Shown piece by piece: positions 1-8,501 of a DNA stretch of 64,000 bases. Both the position numbers and the translations under genes were made by a program. Within the stretch, counting starts at the first letter, position 1, and each line of letters opens with the position of its first letter. Under the pieces are notes generated by a model. The model searched no databases. It was given only the letters and a program-made list of their open reading frames with translations, and was not told the origin of the DNA. Source of the stretch: Vulcanimicrobiota bacterium (GTDB lineage: Bacteria; Vulcanimicrobiota; Vulcanimicrobiia; Vulcanimicrobiales; Vulcanimicrobiaceae); assembly GCA_003151115.1 (NCBI GenBank), contig PLWS01000001.1, positions 239,438 through 303,437 on the forward strand, given 5' to 3'.

Positions 1-269
1 CTGTCCGACTTCCACACCGCATCGAAAGCCGGTTCGTTGATGAGATCGTTCAAGTGCAGCGTGCCGCCGGCGTGCCACGTCGGATCGAGCCGAGCTTGCG
101 CGATCAATGTGTCGATCGCTTCTCGCGCATCTGCGATTTGTCCGGCGTTCAAGATTCCAGGCATGACGACGTATCCGTCGCGGTCCAGAGCCGCCGTTTC
201 GGTTTGGGTTAGCCGGCTTTCGCTCGCGCCCAGCGCGCGAAGAAGCTCCTCACGCTCGCCGTTTTCCAC
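1..269 (-). CDS. Phytanoyl-CoA dioxygenase (PhyH)-like protein, N-terminal part (runs off the window)
   Basis: The frame is open from a GTG at 267-269 to the window edge, giving about 89 residues. After about 25 polar residues comes LDRDGYVVMPGIL, the usual opening of PhyH-type Fe(II)/2-oxoglutarate dioxygenases, followed by a helix (AGQIADAREAIDTLI). The iron-binding HxD...H residues would lie beyond the edge, so activity cannot be judged. The preceding cytochrome b stop codon (276-278) is in this same frame, so the start must lie downstream of it, and GTG 269 is the first candidate. No clear ribosome binding site is visible. It is the last visible member of the respiratory-complex operon; its substrate is unknown. 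Confidence 0.6.
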   Translation of the reverse strand, partial: MENGEREELLRALGASESRLTQTETAALDRDGYVVMPGILNAGQIADAREAIDTLIAQARLDPTWHAGGTLHLNDLINEPAFDAVWKSD

Positions 270-275
270 CGCACG

Positions 276-1757
276 TTATTTTTTGGCTTTTGCAACGTCG
301 GCCGGCGTAACCGCGCCCGCATGATTGGTGCCGAGCGCCGAACGAATGTAGGTCACGACGTTGGCGATGTCTTTGTTCGAGAGCATCGATTTGAACGCAG
401 GCATCTGTCCGTTGTAATTCGTGCCGTTCACTTGGATCGCGCCCGTCTTTCCGTTGAGCACGGTGAGAATCACTTGATTCGGATCGCCGGTGACGAACGC
501 GTTGCCGTCCAGCGGGGGGAAGTTCGGCGGCATGCCCGCGCCGGCCGCGCCGTGGCACGACGAGCAATTCTGCGAATAGACCGCTTGGCCGGCCTTCGCG
601 GCGGGACTTACGGCCGCGGTCGTGCTGGGCGGTGATATATTGCTGCCGCCGCTCCTGGTCATGTTCGCCTGTTCTTTGGCCGCGACGGCGGGCGGCCCAC
701 CCGCGGGCGTCGCCGCTTGTTTCCCCATGATCGAGAGCTGGCTCCAAACCGTCAACCACCAGATGATCGCGAGCGAAATGCCCAAGAGCCACAAAATGAA
801 CTTGCGCGATCCTAAGACGCGCGTGGTGCTGCGATCGATCCACGGCAGCAAAAGCAAAAGCGCCGTCGCTATTCCGGGAACGATGATTGCGCCGAAGATC
901 TCCAAATTGCCGGGCACGAGATTCAGCAAACCGAAAAGATCGAGGAAATACCACGCCGGATAGGGCGTGAACTGAACCGTCGGATCGGCCTTCGCGTCGA
1001 GGAACGGCGGCCAGAACGCAGAGAGCGCGACGATGCCGATCAACACCAGAAACGAAGCGGCAGTGTCCATGAACAACTGATCGGGCCAGAAGCGGCCTTT
1101 GCGCAGCGGGCGCGGATCCTCGACGGGCGGCCCGGCAGCTCCGTTCCAGCGGAAGATCGCAAGATGTGCGGCGACCAGTGCGACGAGCGCCGCCGGCATA
1201 AGCCAAACGTGCAGCCCGAAGAACCGGTTGATCGTCAGCGTGCCCATCGTCGTGCCGTCCTGCACGAACTGCTGGATCCAACCGCCGATGAACGGCACGT
1301 TGAGCGTGAGATTGATGGCGACTTGAGACGCAAAATACGCGTCCATGTCCCACGGCAGCAGATAACCGGTGAGGCCGAGCACCATGGTGACGAGCAGCAA
1401 CAGCACGCCGACGATCCACTGGATCTCGCGCGGCGATTTGTAAGCGCCCCAGATCACGACTTGCAGCAAGTGGAGAAACACCAGCGCGATCATCGCCGAG
1501 GAGCCCCAATAGTGAATGCTCAACACGGCGTGCTGGAAGGGATGATCGTAAATGTACTTGGTGGATTCCCATGCCGTCATCGCCGACGGCGCGTAGAAGA
1601 ACGTCAAGAAGATGCCGGTGACGATCTGCACGATCATCGCGAAGAGCGTCGCGCTGCCGAAAACATACCAATAGCTGGCGCCGCCGGGCACGTCCTCGGT
1701 CAGGAAATTCTTCGTCATGCTGACGAAGCCGGTGCGCCGCTCGATCCAGTTAAGCAT
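276..1757 (-). CDS. qcrB: Cytochrome b (b6/subunit IV type) fused to a C-terminal cytochrome c domain
   Basis: This is the membrane subunit of a quinol:cytochrome c oxidoreductase (bc/b6f family), here 493 residues. Haem-b ligand histidines are H82/H96 and H183/H198; the 15-residue spacing of the second pair is b6-like. The subunit IV part follows, but the Qo-site PEWY motif reads PAWY (267-270). The position of the b6 cysteine that holds haem ci appears to be valine. After the last membrane span and a Gly/Ala/Pro linker comes a cytochrome c domain with CSSCH (398-402). The ATG at 1755-1757 overlaps the Rieske stop by one base (TAATG), which argues for coupled translation and against a longer N-terminus. 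CcsA/ResB upstream would attach the haem c. Confidence 0.93.
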   Translation of the reverse strand: MLNWIERRTGFVSMTKNFLTEDVPGGASYWYVFGSATLFAMIVQIVTGIFLTFFYAPSAMTAWESTKYIYDHPFQHAVLSIHYWGSSAMIALVFLHLLQVVIWGAYKSPREIQWIVGVLLLLVTMVLGLTGYLLPWDMDAYFASQVAINLTLNVPFIGGWIQQFVQDGTTMGTLTINRFFGLHVWLMPAALVALVAAHLAIFRWNGAAGPPVEDPRPLRKGRFWPDQLFMDTAASFLVLIGIVALSAFWPPFLDAKADPTVQFTPYPAWYFLDLFGLLNLVPGNLEIFGAIIVPGIATALLLLLPWIDRSTTRVLGSRKFILWLLGISLAIIWWLTVWSQLSIMGKQAATPAGGPPAVAAKEQANMTRSGGSNISPPSTTAAVSPAAKAGQAVYSQNCSSCHGAAGAGMPPNFPPLDGNAFVTGDPNQVILTVLNGKTGAIQVNGTNYNGQMPAFKSMLSNKDIANVVTYIRSALGTNHAGAVTPADVAKAKK

Positions 1758-2410
1758 TACGCGGTGTACGACACGACGATGCGGTCCGCGACCGTAGGTG
1801 CATAGCGGATCCATTCACACTGCGCGACCCCACTTTGCTCGCGCAGCGGCAGCGGATCGAGACCGCGCGCCGTCGGTCCTGCAAGACGCGCTCCATATTG
1901 GTCGAATTGAGAACCGTGACACGGGCAGACGAATTTGTTTGCCGAGGCGTCGTAATTATAGTAGCAGCCTAAATGCGGACAGATCGGGCTAAAGAGCACG
2001 AAGCCGAGCGTCACGATCGGGTAAGGCAGAGTGTCTTTTCCGGCCGCGCCGAAAATATCGGTGCGATCGCGGGTAAACTTTTGTGGATCCTTCACCTTGA
2101 TGCCCCAGACCGATTGCGGCGAGCTTTGCTCGGGCAAATAGGCGTCTTTGCTCTTAAGGTTGATGTCGATCTTGATGGCCTTGTCGGTGGCGCTCTGCAG
2201 TTGCTTCCAGCCGGTTTCGTCCAAGGGGGTCCAGGAGGCGCCGCCCGCGCCCACGTCCGGGATGAGCGAACCGACGATCGGAATCGCCAGCGTCAGCCCG
2301 ATGACGCCGCTGATGGCAATGGTCGCGTTGGCCATCCATTGCCGTCTCGAGACGACTTCTGGGGTTTCCGGCTCTTCCGGGGCGCCTGGGTTATGGGCGT
2401 GACTGGACAA
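1757..2410 (-). CDS. qcrA: Rieske iron-sulfur protein of the bc complex
   Basis: This 217-residue protein transfers electrons from quinol to the c-type haem. The N-terminus carries a twin-arginine signal/anchor (SRRQWM followed by a hydrophobic stretch), matching the tatA and tatC genes a few kilobases upstream in the same operon. The [2Fe-2S] ligands are in CPHLGC and CPCHGSQFD, as in classical Rieske proteins. The start is a TTG at 2408-2410, preceded by GGAGG at 8 nt, so the rare start codon is well supported. The stop overlaps the cytochrome b ATG by one base. Confidence 0.95.
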   Translation of the reverse strand: MSSHAHNPGAPEEPETPEVVSRRQWMANATIAISGVIGLTLAIPIVGSLIPDVGAGGASWTPLDETGWKQLQSATDKAIKIDINLKSKDAYLPEQSSPQSVWGIKVKDPQKFTRDRTDIFGAAGKDTLPYPIVTLGFVLFSPICPHLGCYYNYDASANKFVCPCHGSQFDQYGARLAGPTARGLDPLPLREQSGVAQCEWIRYAPTVADRIVVSYTA

Positions 2411-2494
2411 GTTCGCTTCCTCCGCTCCGATTGTAGGGCGGCATTTCCGCCGCCGCCACGACCAACCTCTTAAGGCGGGTCGAGCCGGCCCTCC

Positions 2495-3412
2495 CTAGAC
2501 TTTGTAGCTGTGGAGGCCGCTGATCCAGAGGTTGACCCCGAAATAGCAAAACATGATCGAAAGAAATCCGATCAGGCTCACCCACGCGCTTCGTACCCCG
2601 CGCCACGCGTTGCGCGTGTGCAAGTGCATGTAAATCGCATACACGATCCACGAAAACAGCGCCGCGGTTTCCTTGGGATCCCACTGCCAATAATGTCCCC
2701 ACGATTCGTGCGCCCACATCGCGCCGGTAATGATGCCGAGCGTGAGCAGAGGCAGTCCGACCGCAACGATCCGGTAGATCAGCACGTCGAGTTGCGCCAA
2801 GCTCGGAATCGTATTGAGCCATTGCGCGCCCGCGTTGCCAGCGGCGGCGGCGGCCGCAATGTTGGGCGTGTCCATTCGCATTGTGACCGGAGCATGGGGG
2901 CCTTGTTTCGCGAGCGAGCGCTCGAAATAGTACTTGACCAGAAACATGACCGATATGACGAACGAAACCATGAAGGCCGCATATGACGAAACGACCAGCG
3001 GCACGTGAATCTTCGCCCAATACGATTGCAGCGAAGGTACCGCCGGCATCGAGCCTTCGTTCCACGTGATCGCATAGGCGAGAAAGAGCGCCGAAAGGCC
3101 CAAAACAAAACCGCCCGCAAACCACAGGTCGTAACGGAACGCGAAGATGATAAAGATGAGCACGGCTACCGCTGCGAAGAGCGAGAGCGAGCCGTACAGG
3201 TTAAGCAGCGGCCAGATGTGAGTGATTTCGTAGCGCGCGATCAATTGTCCGAACTGGGCGGCGCAGCCGGCGATGGCCAGCGGGATCGCCAGGTGCCGCA
3301 GCCATTCCGAGCGCGAGAAGAAATAGACAAGCAGCGCGAGCGCTCCGACGACGTATGCGCCGAGCGCGATGATCATCAGCACTTCGTCTAGGGGCATCTG
3401 TGCGTTAGCCAC
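2495..3412 (-). CDS. ccsA: Cytochrome c biogenesis protein CcsA/ResC (haem handling, system II)
   Basis: This polytopic protein of about 305 residues works with ResB to move haem across the membrane and attach it to apocytochrome c CXXCH motifs. The tryptophan-rich WWD signature WGHYWQWDPKE (about 238-248) and conserved histidines before and after it identify the family. A GTG at 3410-3412 has a well-placed GGAG six bases upstream (3419-3422); it is preferred over the TTG at 3424 and the ATG at 3397. It overlaps the end of resB. An 84-base gap separates it from the Rieske gene. Its clients would include the haem-c domain of the neighbouring cytochrome b fusion. Confidence 0.93.
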   Translation of the reverse strand: MANAQMPLDEVLMIIALGAYVVGALALLVYFFSRSEWLRHLAIPLAIAGCAAQFGQLIARYEITHIWPLLNLYGSLSLFAAVAVLIFIIFAFRYDLWFAGGFVLGLSALFLAYAITWNEGSMPAVPSLQSYWAKIHVPLVVSSYAAFMVSFVISVMFLVKYYFERSLAKQGPHAPVTMRMDTPNIAAAAAAGNAGAQWLNTIPSLAQLDVLIYRIVAVGLPLLTLGIITGAMWAHESWGHYWQWDPKETAALFSWIVYAIYMHLHTRNAWRGVRSAWVSLIGFLSIMFCYFGVNLWISGLHSYKV

Positions 3413-4760
3413 GCGAGTCTCCAATCAGTTTCGTACCGAGCGCCGCCGCTAAGTCGTTGAATTGCCTTTCGAAAATGTCGTACCCTTTGACGGTCATGGC
3501 GGCTAGGCCGATGCGCGACCCTTCCGGTCCCGGATCGACCCGTACAAACAGGCGCGCCGGCAACAGATAGAACGAGATCATCAATCCGGCGAGCAAGACG
3601 AAAGCGCCGATGCCGACCAGCGAAACGCCCGGATCGTGCGTATATTGAATGCCGCTGACGAGCAGGTAGCGCTCTGGCGTCACGCGCCAGCCGCCGCCGG
3701 CATCGATTGCGGCTTTCATCGGTATCAGGCCGGCACCCGCGGCTTGGCCGCTGTCGAAAATCTGCAAAAAGACTGCCGGATCGTTGATGCGCGGATCGGC
3801 TGAAGGCTGACCGCTCAGGCGATCGACGGTTGGAACGAATTGCGCAACCACGATGGACCGTTGCGTTCCCGGCAGGTCGATCTCGTCACCCGTTAGATAG
3901 TCTCGGTTCATGAGCGCGGGCACACGAACGCCGTCGTGCGTTACGCGGAAACGCATTGCGAAGCCGTAACTGGACTGGTAGTAGAGCACGCCGTCGACGT
4001 CGAGCGGATGATTGACGCGAATGGTCGCGGTGCGCGCGACACCGTCGCTGCCTGTGGCGGTGACGCGCGAAACATAATCGATCGGCTGATAGACCATGCC
4101 GCTCTTGGTGACGATGGGCTTGATCTTATAGGAGAAACCGTCGAGCCTGATCGACGTTTGCGTGTGCGGCACGGAGACGGTTTGGCCCGTGACGATCGCT
4201 TCGTCGCCCGAAAAACCCTTGGCCCAATAGATCGTCGTGCCCGCCGCGATAATGACGAAGCCCGCATGCGCGACCAGCACGCCGCGCCGCGCCCAGTTAT
4301 GTTTGTCGGCGAACGTCCACTCGACCCCGCCGAGTTCGCGCTTGCGAACGTTCCAGCCGCGCGCGCGAAAGAATGCTTCCATGCGATCGCGGATGCTTTC
4401 GGGATCGCCGACGACATCGAACGAAGCGTGCAGCGGAATCTTGTCGATCGCCACCGCCCGAAGCGGAGGCAAACGCGCCGGAATGACACGCTTGAATGTG
4501 CAGACCGTCAACGAAAGCAGAATCAATCCGATGATTCCGACGTAATATGGCGTGTGGTAGATGTTGTTGAAGTCGAGCCGCAGGATCAGCCGTGCGAGCG
4601 GCGCCGCATAGGAATCGAAATACGTCGCCGGATCTTTGCCCTGTGCGATAATAACGCCGACCAGCGTGAGCAGTCCCCACACGATAAAGAGCAGCACGGC
4701 GAACAAGACGTTTCCGAACGTGCGGATGAAATCGTCGTAGAGCTCCCGGACCGCCTGCAT
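3405..4760 (-). CDS. resB: Cytochrome c biogenesis protein ResB (Ccs1)
   Basis: This 451-residue membrane protein is the apocytochrome-binding partner of CcsA in system II cytochrome c maturation. It begins with a short cytoplasmic helix (MQAVRELYDDFIRTFGN) and a hydrophobic span. More spans follow near residues 65-90 and 115-150, then a large external domain of about 230 residues, and a final span before the C-terminal tail. This is the usual ResB layout. The ATG at 4758-4760 lies 5 bases after tatC; the frame stays open further upstream, but that stretch lies inside tatC. The end overlaps the ccsA start. Confidence 0.9.
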   Translation of the reverse strand: MQAVRELYDDFIRTFGNVLFAVLLFIVWGLLTLVGVIIAQGKDPATYFDSYAAPLARLILRLDFNNIYHTPYYVGIIGLILLSLTVCTFKRVIPARLPPLRAVAIDKIPLHASFDVVGDPESIRDRMEAFFRARGWNVRKRELGGVEWTFADKHNWARRGVLVAHAGFVIIAAGTTIYWAKGFSGDEAIVTGQTVSVPHTQTSIRLDGFSYKIKPIVTKSGMVYQPIDYVSRVTATGSDGVARTATIRVNHPLDVDGVLYYQSSYGFAMRFRVTHDGVRVPALMNRDYLTGDEIDLPGTQRSIVVAQFVPTVDRLSGQPSADPRINDPAVFLQIFDSGQAAGAGLIPMKAAIDAGGGWRVTPERYLLVSGIQYTHDPGVSLVGIGAFVLLAGLMISFYLLPARLFVRVDPGPEGSRIGLAAMTVKGYDIFERQFNDLAAALGTKLIGDSRG

Positions 4761-4765
4761 GCCTT

Positions 4766-5512
4766 TTAGTGTACTCCCGTGGCTTCCGCGTGCCACGACT
4801 TCTCGAGCAGAACGATGATCCACAGGCTGGCTTCGTAGAGGATATACATCGGCAACGCCATGAGTGCCATCGTGAGAGGGTTTCCGTCCGGGGCTGCGAT
4901 GGCGCCGAAGACGAAGAATCCGAAGAGAAAGTATCTGCGGTTTTTCTTCAGGAACGTCGAGTTGATGATTCCGATGCGCGCGAGCGCAATCATGATGATC
5001 GGCGTCTGAAAGATGAGCGCGAACGCCAAGAAGATCAGCAAGATGAAATTGATCGTTGATTCGATGCCGAACGTCGGCGTTGCGATATGGTTCGTGACGA
5101 GGATAAGCGCCTGGACGACGCGCGGAAGCACGACGAAGTGCGCGAACGCGATTCCCGCAAACGCCAGCAGAACCGACGGAGCGACGTAGACGTACACGAG
5201 CTTGCGCGTGCGCGGGTGAAATGCCGGCACGACGAACATCCACAGCTGATATAAGAGCACCGGCAGACCCAGCACGACGGCCGCATAGATCGAAAATTTG
5301 AACTCGGCCAGGATCGCGTCGGCGGGCCCGAACGCGTGCAGCTGCACGTTGTGAAAGTACGCGCTCTTGAGAAATTCGATGACGTAGGGTGAGGGGATGA
5401 AGAGAACGACGCCCAGCCCAAAAACGGTGACGAGCGAGATCAAGAGACGTTTACGGAGCTCCCGAAGGTGCTCCGTAAAGCTCATTTCCTTTTGATCCCA
5501 CGTTTCGGACAC
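4766..5512 (-). CDS. tatC: Sec-independent (twin-arginine) translocase TatC
   Basis: TatC is the receptor subunit that recognises twin-arginine signal peptides. The protein has up to 248 residues and six hydrophobic spans. Its N-terminal FTEHLRELRKRLL matches the conserved TatC opening helix, and FHPRTRKLVYVYV is the typical first cytoplasmic loop. Two starts are possible: GTG at 5510-5512, 4 nt after tatA, and ATG at 5483-5485, which begins MSFTEHL like many TatC proteins and follows AAAAGGAA. The genuine product may therefore be nine residues shorter. The Rieske protein encoded downstream is an obvious client. Confidence 0.95.
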   Translation of the reverse strand: MSETWDQKEMSFTEHLRELRKRLLISLVTVFGLGVVLFIPSPYVIEFLKSAYFHNVQLHAFGPADAILAEFKFSIYAAVVLGLPVLLYQLWMFVVPAFHPRTRKLVYVYVAPSVLLAFAGIAFAHFVVLPRVVQALILVTNHIATPTFGIESTINFILLIFLAFALIFQTPIIMIALARIGIINSTFLKKNRRYFLFGFFVFGAIAAPDGNPLTMALMALPMYILYEASLWIIVLLEKSWHAEATGVH

Positions 5513-5516
5513 GGCG

Positions 5517-5819
5517 TCAGCTGCTCAACGTTCCTTTGTCCGGCGTCGGCGGCGGGACGTTGGCGCCCGTGCCGTCGGCATTGTTTTGCGAGACGTTATC
5601 CATGACGTCGGCGCGCGCGGCTTCGGCCCGCAAGCGCGCGTCTTCGCGCGCTTTAGCAGCGGCCGCGTCGGCCTCGGCCTGTCCGACCATAAACTCTTTC
5701 TTGGCCGCGCCGGCGCTCCGCGCCAGCTTCGGCAGCTTCTCCGCTCCGAAGAGCAAGAGCCCCAGGCCAATCAGGATCATGATGATTTCCGGGCTCCCCA
5801 GGGCGAGCGTGACGTGCAT
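5517..5819 (-). CDS. tatA: Twin-arginine translocase subunit TatA/TatB family
   Basis: This 100-residue protein has one N-terminal membrane span (PEIIMILIGLGLLLFG), the FG-x-x-KLPKLAR hinge and an amphipathic helix, then a long charged Ala/Arg/Glu-rich tail. This is the TatA pore-forming or TatB pattern; the LP-KLAR hinge and short length favour TatA. The ATG is preceded by GGAGAG. It sits immediately upstream of tatC in the same operon. No separate tatB is visible, so this may be a minimal TatAC system. Confidence 0.92.
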   Translation of the reverse strand: MHVTLALGSPEIIMILIGLGLLLFGAEKLPKLARSAGAAKKEFMVGQAEADAAAAKAREDARLRAEAARADVMDNVSQNNADGTGANVPPPTPDKGTLSS

Positions 5820-5833
5820 AGGTTTTCTCTCCT

Positions 5834-6790
5834 TTAAAAGGCTTCTTCGAGCAATTCGCCGGCGAGCCGCTGCAGCTCGGCTTTCGCCGCGGTATCTTCG
5901 AGACCGTCGATCGCGTCTTCCGCGCGCCGGGAGTACTCGGCGATCTGCGCGCGCGTCTCTTCGACCGCGCCCGATTGCCTGATGCCCGCGATGACCGCGG
6001 CGGTGTTAGGCTCTCTTCCCGCATACAAACGTTCGACCATGCCCCCAAATTCTTGGCTGCCGTCCCGCAGGGCCAGAATTAACGGAATCGTCATCTTGCG
6101 CTCGGCGAGATCGTTTCCGACCGGTTTGCCGAGCGCGGCGGCGTCGGCCGTCACGTCGAGCAAGTCGTCGCGCATCTGAAACGCGATGCCATAGGCCAAG
6201 CCGAAAGCGCGCAGCGCCGCGACGTCCTGTGGTGGCGCGCCGCCTGCAATCGCTCCGCACTGCGCGGACGCCGCGAAGAGCGAAGCCGTTTTTCTCGCCA
6301 CGATAGCTATGTATGACTGCAGTGAAACGTTCAGATCGCCGAGCGACCGCAGCTGCAGCACTTCGCCGTCGCAGATTTCCGCCAGCGTCGCCGAGAGAAT
6401 ATTGGGTATCGGCGGCGCGTAAAATTGCGTGACGTTCTTGAAGATCCACGCAAAAAGATAATCTCCGGCCAGCACGCTGATGCGGTTTCCGTAATCGATC
6501 GCGGTTGCGTTGACGCCGCGCCGCGTCTGCGCGTTGTCGACGACGTCGTCGTGAATCAGCGTGGCGACGTGGATCAGCTCCATGTACGCCGCGAGCTGCA
6601 TGTGCCGCTCGGATTGCGTATCGTGCGTTTGCGCCGCCAGCAACGTGATGCGCGGACGCAGCCGTTTCCCGCCCGCGGCGAGCATCCGTTTCACCGCTTC
6701 AGTGATCAGCGGATTGTCGGTGGTGAAGCGCTCCCGGAAGAACGCCTCGATCTCGTCGTGCCGCTCGCCGGCGCGCGCGCTTTGAATCAT
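5834..6790 (-). CDS. Polyprenyl diphosphate synthase (quinone side chain)
   Basis: This 318-residue trans-prenyltransferase extends an allylic diphosphate with IPP, and with the adjacent ubiE probably makes the menaquinone side chain and head group. GGKRLRP (40-46), the first aspartate-rich motif DDVVD (81-85) followed by AQTRRG, and the second motif DDLLD (208-212) are all present. Both motifs are the DDxxD type of long-chain enzymes. Chain length cannot be read reliably. The ATG at 6788-6790 overlaps the ubiE stop by one base; longer in-frame extensions fall inside ubiE. Confidence 0.92.
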   Translation of the reverse strand: MIQSARAGERHDEIEAFFRERFTTDNPLITEAVKRMLAAGGKRLRPRITLLAAQTHDTQSERHMQLAAYMELIHVATLIHDDVVDNAQTRRGVNATAIDYGNRISVLAGDYLFAWIFKNVTQFYAPPIPNILSATLAEICDGEVLQLRSLGDLNVSLQSYIAIVARKTASLFAASAQCGAIAGGAPPQDVAALRAFGLAYGIAFQMRDDLLDVTADAAALGKPVGNDLAERKMTIPLILALRDGSQEFGGMVERLYAGREPNTAAVIAGIRQSGAVEETRAQIAEYSRRAEDAIDGLEDTAAKAELQRLAGELLEEAF

Positions 6791-7518
6791 TATGCGTCTC
6801 CGTAATGGAGCGCAATCGCGCCGCCCATGAGCCGCACGAATCCGGCATTTGCAAAGCCCGCAGCCGTAAAGCGATCGCGTAAGCCTTCCGCGTCGGGATG
6901 ATGCGTGAGCGAATTCGGGAGATACGTATAGGCCGCGCGCGATCCGCTGACGATGCCGCCGATCAGCGGAACGACGCCGTAGAAATAGAGGTCGAAGCAT
7001 GCTTTCCATGCGGCGTTTGGAGCCTTGCTCATGTCGAGGTTCACGAAGCGCGCGCCCGGCTTGAGGACTCGCCGGATCTCGCGCAGCGTCGGATCGATCT
7101 CCGCTACGTTACGCATTGCAAAACCCATGGTCGCGCCGTCAAACGAGTTATCGGCAAACGGAAGTGCCATCACGTCGCCTTCGATAAACTCGGCTGTGCC
7201 GCCGCCTTCCCGCGCCGAACGTGCGCGGGCTTGCGCGAGCATCGGCTCGCAAAAATCTACCCCCGTGACGTGCAGCGTCGGGTCGGTTCGCAACAGATGA
7301 AAGACGATGTCACCCGTTCCGCAGCAGAGATCGGCGATATGCGCGCCGTGGGGGGCGCGCAGCAGCGCGATCGCGCGTCTGCGCCACCCTTCGTCCATTC
7401 CGGCGCTGATGATGCGGTTGGTTTTGTCGTATCGCGACGCGATCGTCGCGAACATGTCGCGGACGAAGGCGCTCTTGTCGTTCTTCGGCGGCGGTACCGC
7501 CGCCGGGATTGCATTCAT
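6790..7518 (-). CDS. ubiE: Demethylmenaquinone/ubiquinone C-methyltransferase UbiE/MenG
   Basis: This SAM-dependent class I methyltransferase of about 242 residues catalyses the last C-methylation of menaquinone (or a ubiquinone precursor). Family marks are the YD-x-x-NRIIS segment near residue 30, the SAM-binding DLCCGTGD, FxxxxMGFAMRNV and the YTYLPNSL stretch near the C-terminus. The ATG at 7516-7518 fits the family N-terminus better than a GTG at 7566, although no strong ribosome binding site is seen at either. It appears to be the first gene of the minus-strand respiratory operon and diverges from the PLD-like gene. Confidence 0.92.
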   Translation of the reverse strand: MNAIPAAVPPPKNDKSAFVRDMFATIASRYDKTNRIISAGMDEGWRRRAIALLRAPHGAHIADLCCGTGDIVFHLLRTDPTLHVTGVDFCEPMLAQARARSAREGGGTAEFIEGDVMALPFADNSFDGATMGFAMRNVAEIDPTLREIRRVLKPGARFVNLDMSKAPNAAWKACFDLYFYGVVPLIGGIVSGSRAAYTYLPNSLTHHPDAEGLRDRFTAAGFANAGFVRLMGGAIALHYGDA

Positions 7519-7594
7519 GCGGATGAGTACGCTTCCAAGCGGCGGTCGGCGTTCCTGTGGCGGCACCCCTTGGCAGAAGGCGCCGCCGTCGTGA

Positions 7595-8467
7595 TTGCGT
7601 CAGGTGATTTCCCTCAGTTCCGAGGCAGGTCTTGCGCGCGCGATGAACACCGCGCGCAGCGTTTTGCTCACCTCGTACGCGCTTCGCCCCGGAACGATGC
7701 TCGAGTCGCTCGAAAGAGCCGCCCGGCGTGGCGCGCGGGTTACGGTGCGCCTGGAAGGGCACCCCTATGGCGACACCGGCGGCGAACTCGCCGCCGCGAA
7801 CAAACGCGCGGCGCGCGAGCTGCGGCGCTTGGGCGCCGATGCGAAGCTCGTCGATACGAACGCCCGCAACGGACCCGCACTTCATATGAAGGCCGCCGTC
7901 TGCGACGGCGTCGCCTATCTCGACGATCGGAACTGGCCCGAGCGCGGCGACACGATCGTACGCGATGATTTCCGCGCTGACGTCTCCGCGATTCGCTCGG
8001 CAGCCCTTCGCGGACGCGCGGAACGCACTCCGGAGTTTTCGACCGATAAACGCGACGCGCTGTGGTCCGAGCGCAGCTTGCTCGCCGGCGCGCATAACGC
8101 GAAACATGTCGACGTCGAGAGCGAGTCGTTCGGAGCCGGCAGCGGCGTTTACGGCGCGCTCAAGACGCTAGCGGAATCAGGCGTCTCTTGCCGGCTGATC
8201 GTTTCGCGGCGCGATCTCAACGATAGATCGAAACGTGCGTTAACTGCGCTTGCGCAGGCCGGCGTTTCTGTGCGCGTCAGCGATTCGGACGAAAAGATGG
8301 CGATCGTCGATGGAACGCGCGGATGGATCGGATCGGCGAACGCGACGTCGGCGTTCGCAAACGGCGATCAAATCGACTGGGGCCTGCGCACGGACTCGCC
8401 GGACGTGCTGCGCCATCTTTCACGGCGCTTCGTAACGACGTGGCAGGCTGCGACGCCCTACGCATGA
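7595..8467 (+). CDS. Phospholipase D-like (HKD) family protein with an altered second motif
   Basis: This 290-residue protein has the two-lobed layout of the PLD superfamily. The first lobe has an intact HxKxxxxD (HMKAAVCD, about 90-97). In the second lobe the equivalent segment reads DEKMAIVD followed by GWIGSANAT, so the histidine is replaced by aspartate although the rest of the motif is kept. Loss of one catalytic histidine would normally cripple phosphodiesterase chemistry, unless the enzyme pairs two first-type lobes as a dimer. There is no signal peptide. The start is uncertain: TTG 7595 or GTG 7604. It is monocistronic and diverges from ubiE. Confidence 0.7.
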   Translation: MRQVISLSSEAGLARAMNTARSVLLTSYALRPGTMLESLERAARRGARVTVRLEGHPYGDTGGELAAANKRAARELRRLGADAKLVDTNARNGPALHMKAAVCDGVAYLDDRNWPERGDTIVRDDFRADVSAIRSAALRGRAERTPEFSTDKRDALWSERSLLAGAHNAKHVDVESESFGAGSGVYGALKTLAESGVSCRLIVSRRDLNDRSKRALTALAQAGVSVRVSDSDEKMAIVDGTRGWIGSANATSAFANGDQIDWGLRTDSPDVLRHLSRRFVTTWQAATPYA

Positions 8468-8474
8468 CATGCTC

Positions 8475-8501
8475 GGGGTGGTTCGACAAGCTCACCATGA
8501 C
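8475..8501. repeat. Possible REP-like extragenic element
   Basis: Between the PLD-like gene and the tatD stop lies GGGGTGGTTCGACAAGCTC followed by ACCATGAC, running to 8501. It resembles short extragenic repeats containing TTCGACAAGCTCA that recur in many GC-rich genomes. No second copy was noticed in this window, so the repeat status rests on resemblance only. The 3' part overlaps the last codons of tatD. Confidence 0.3.
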
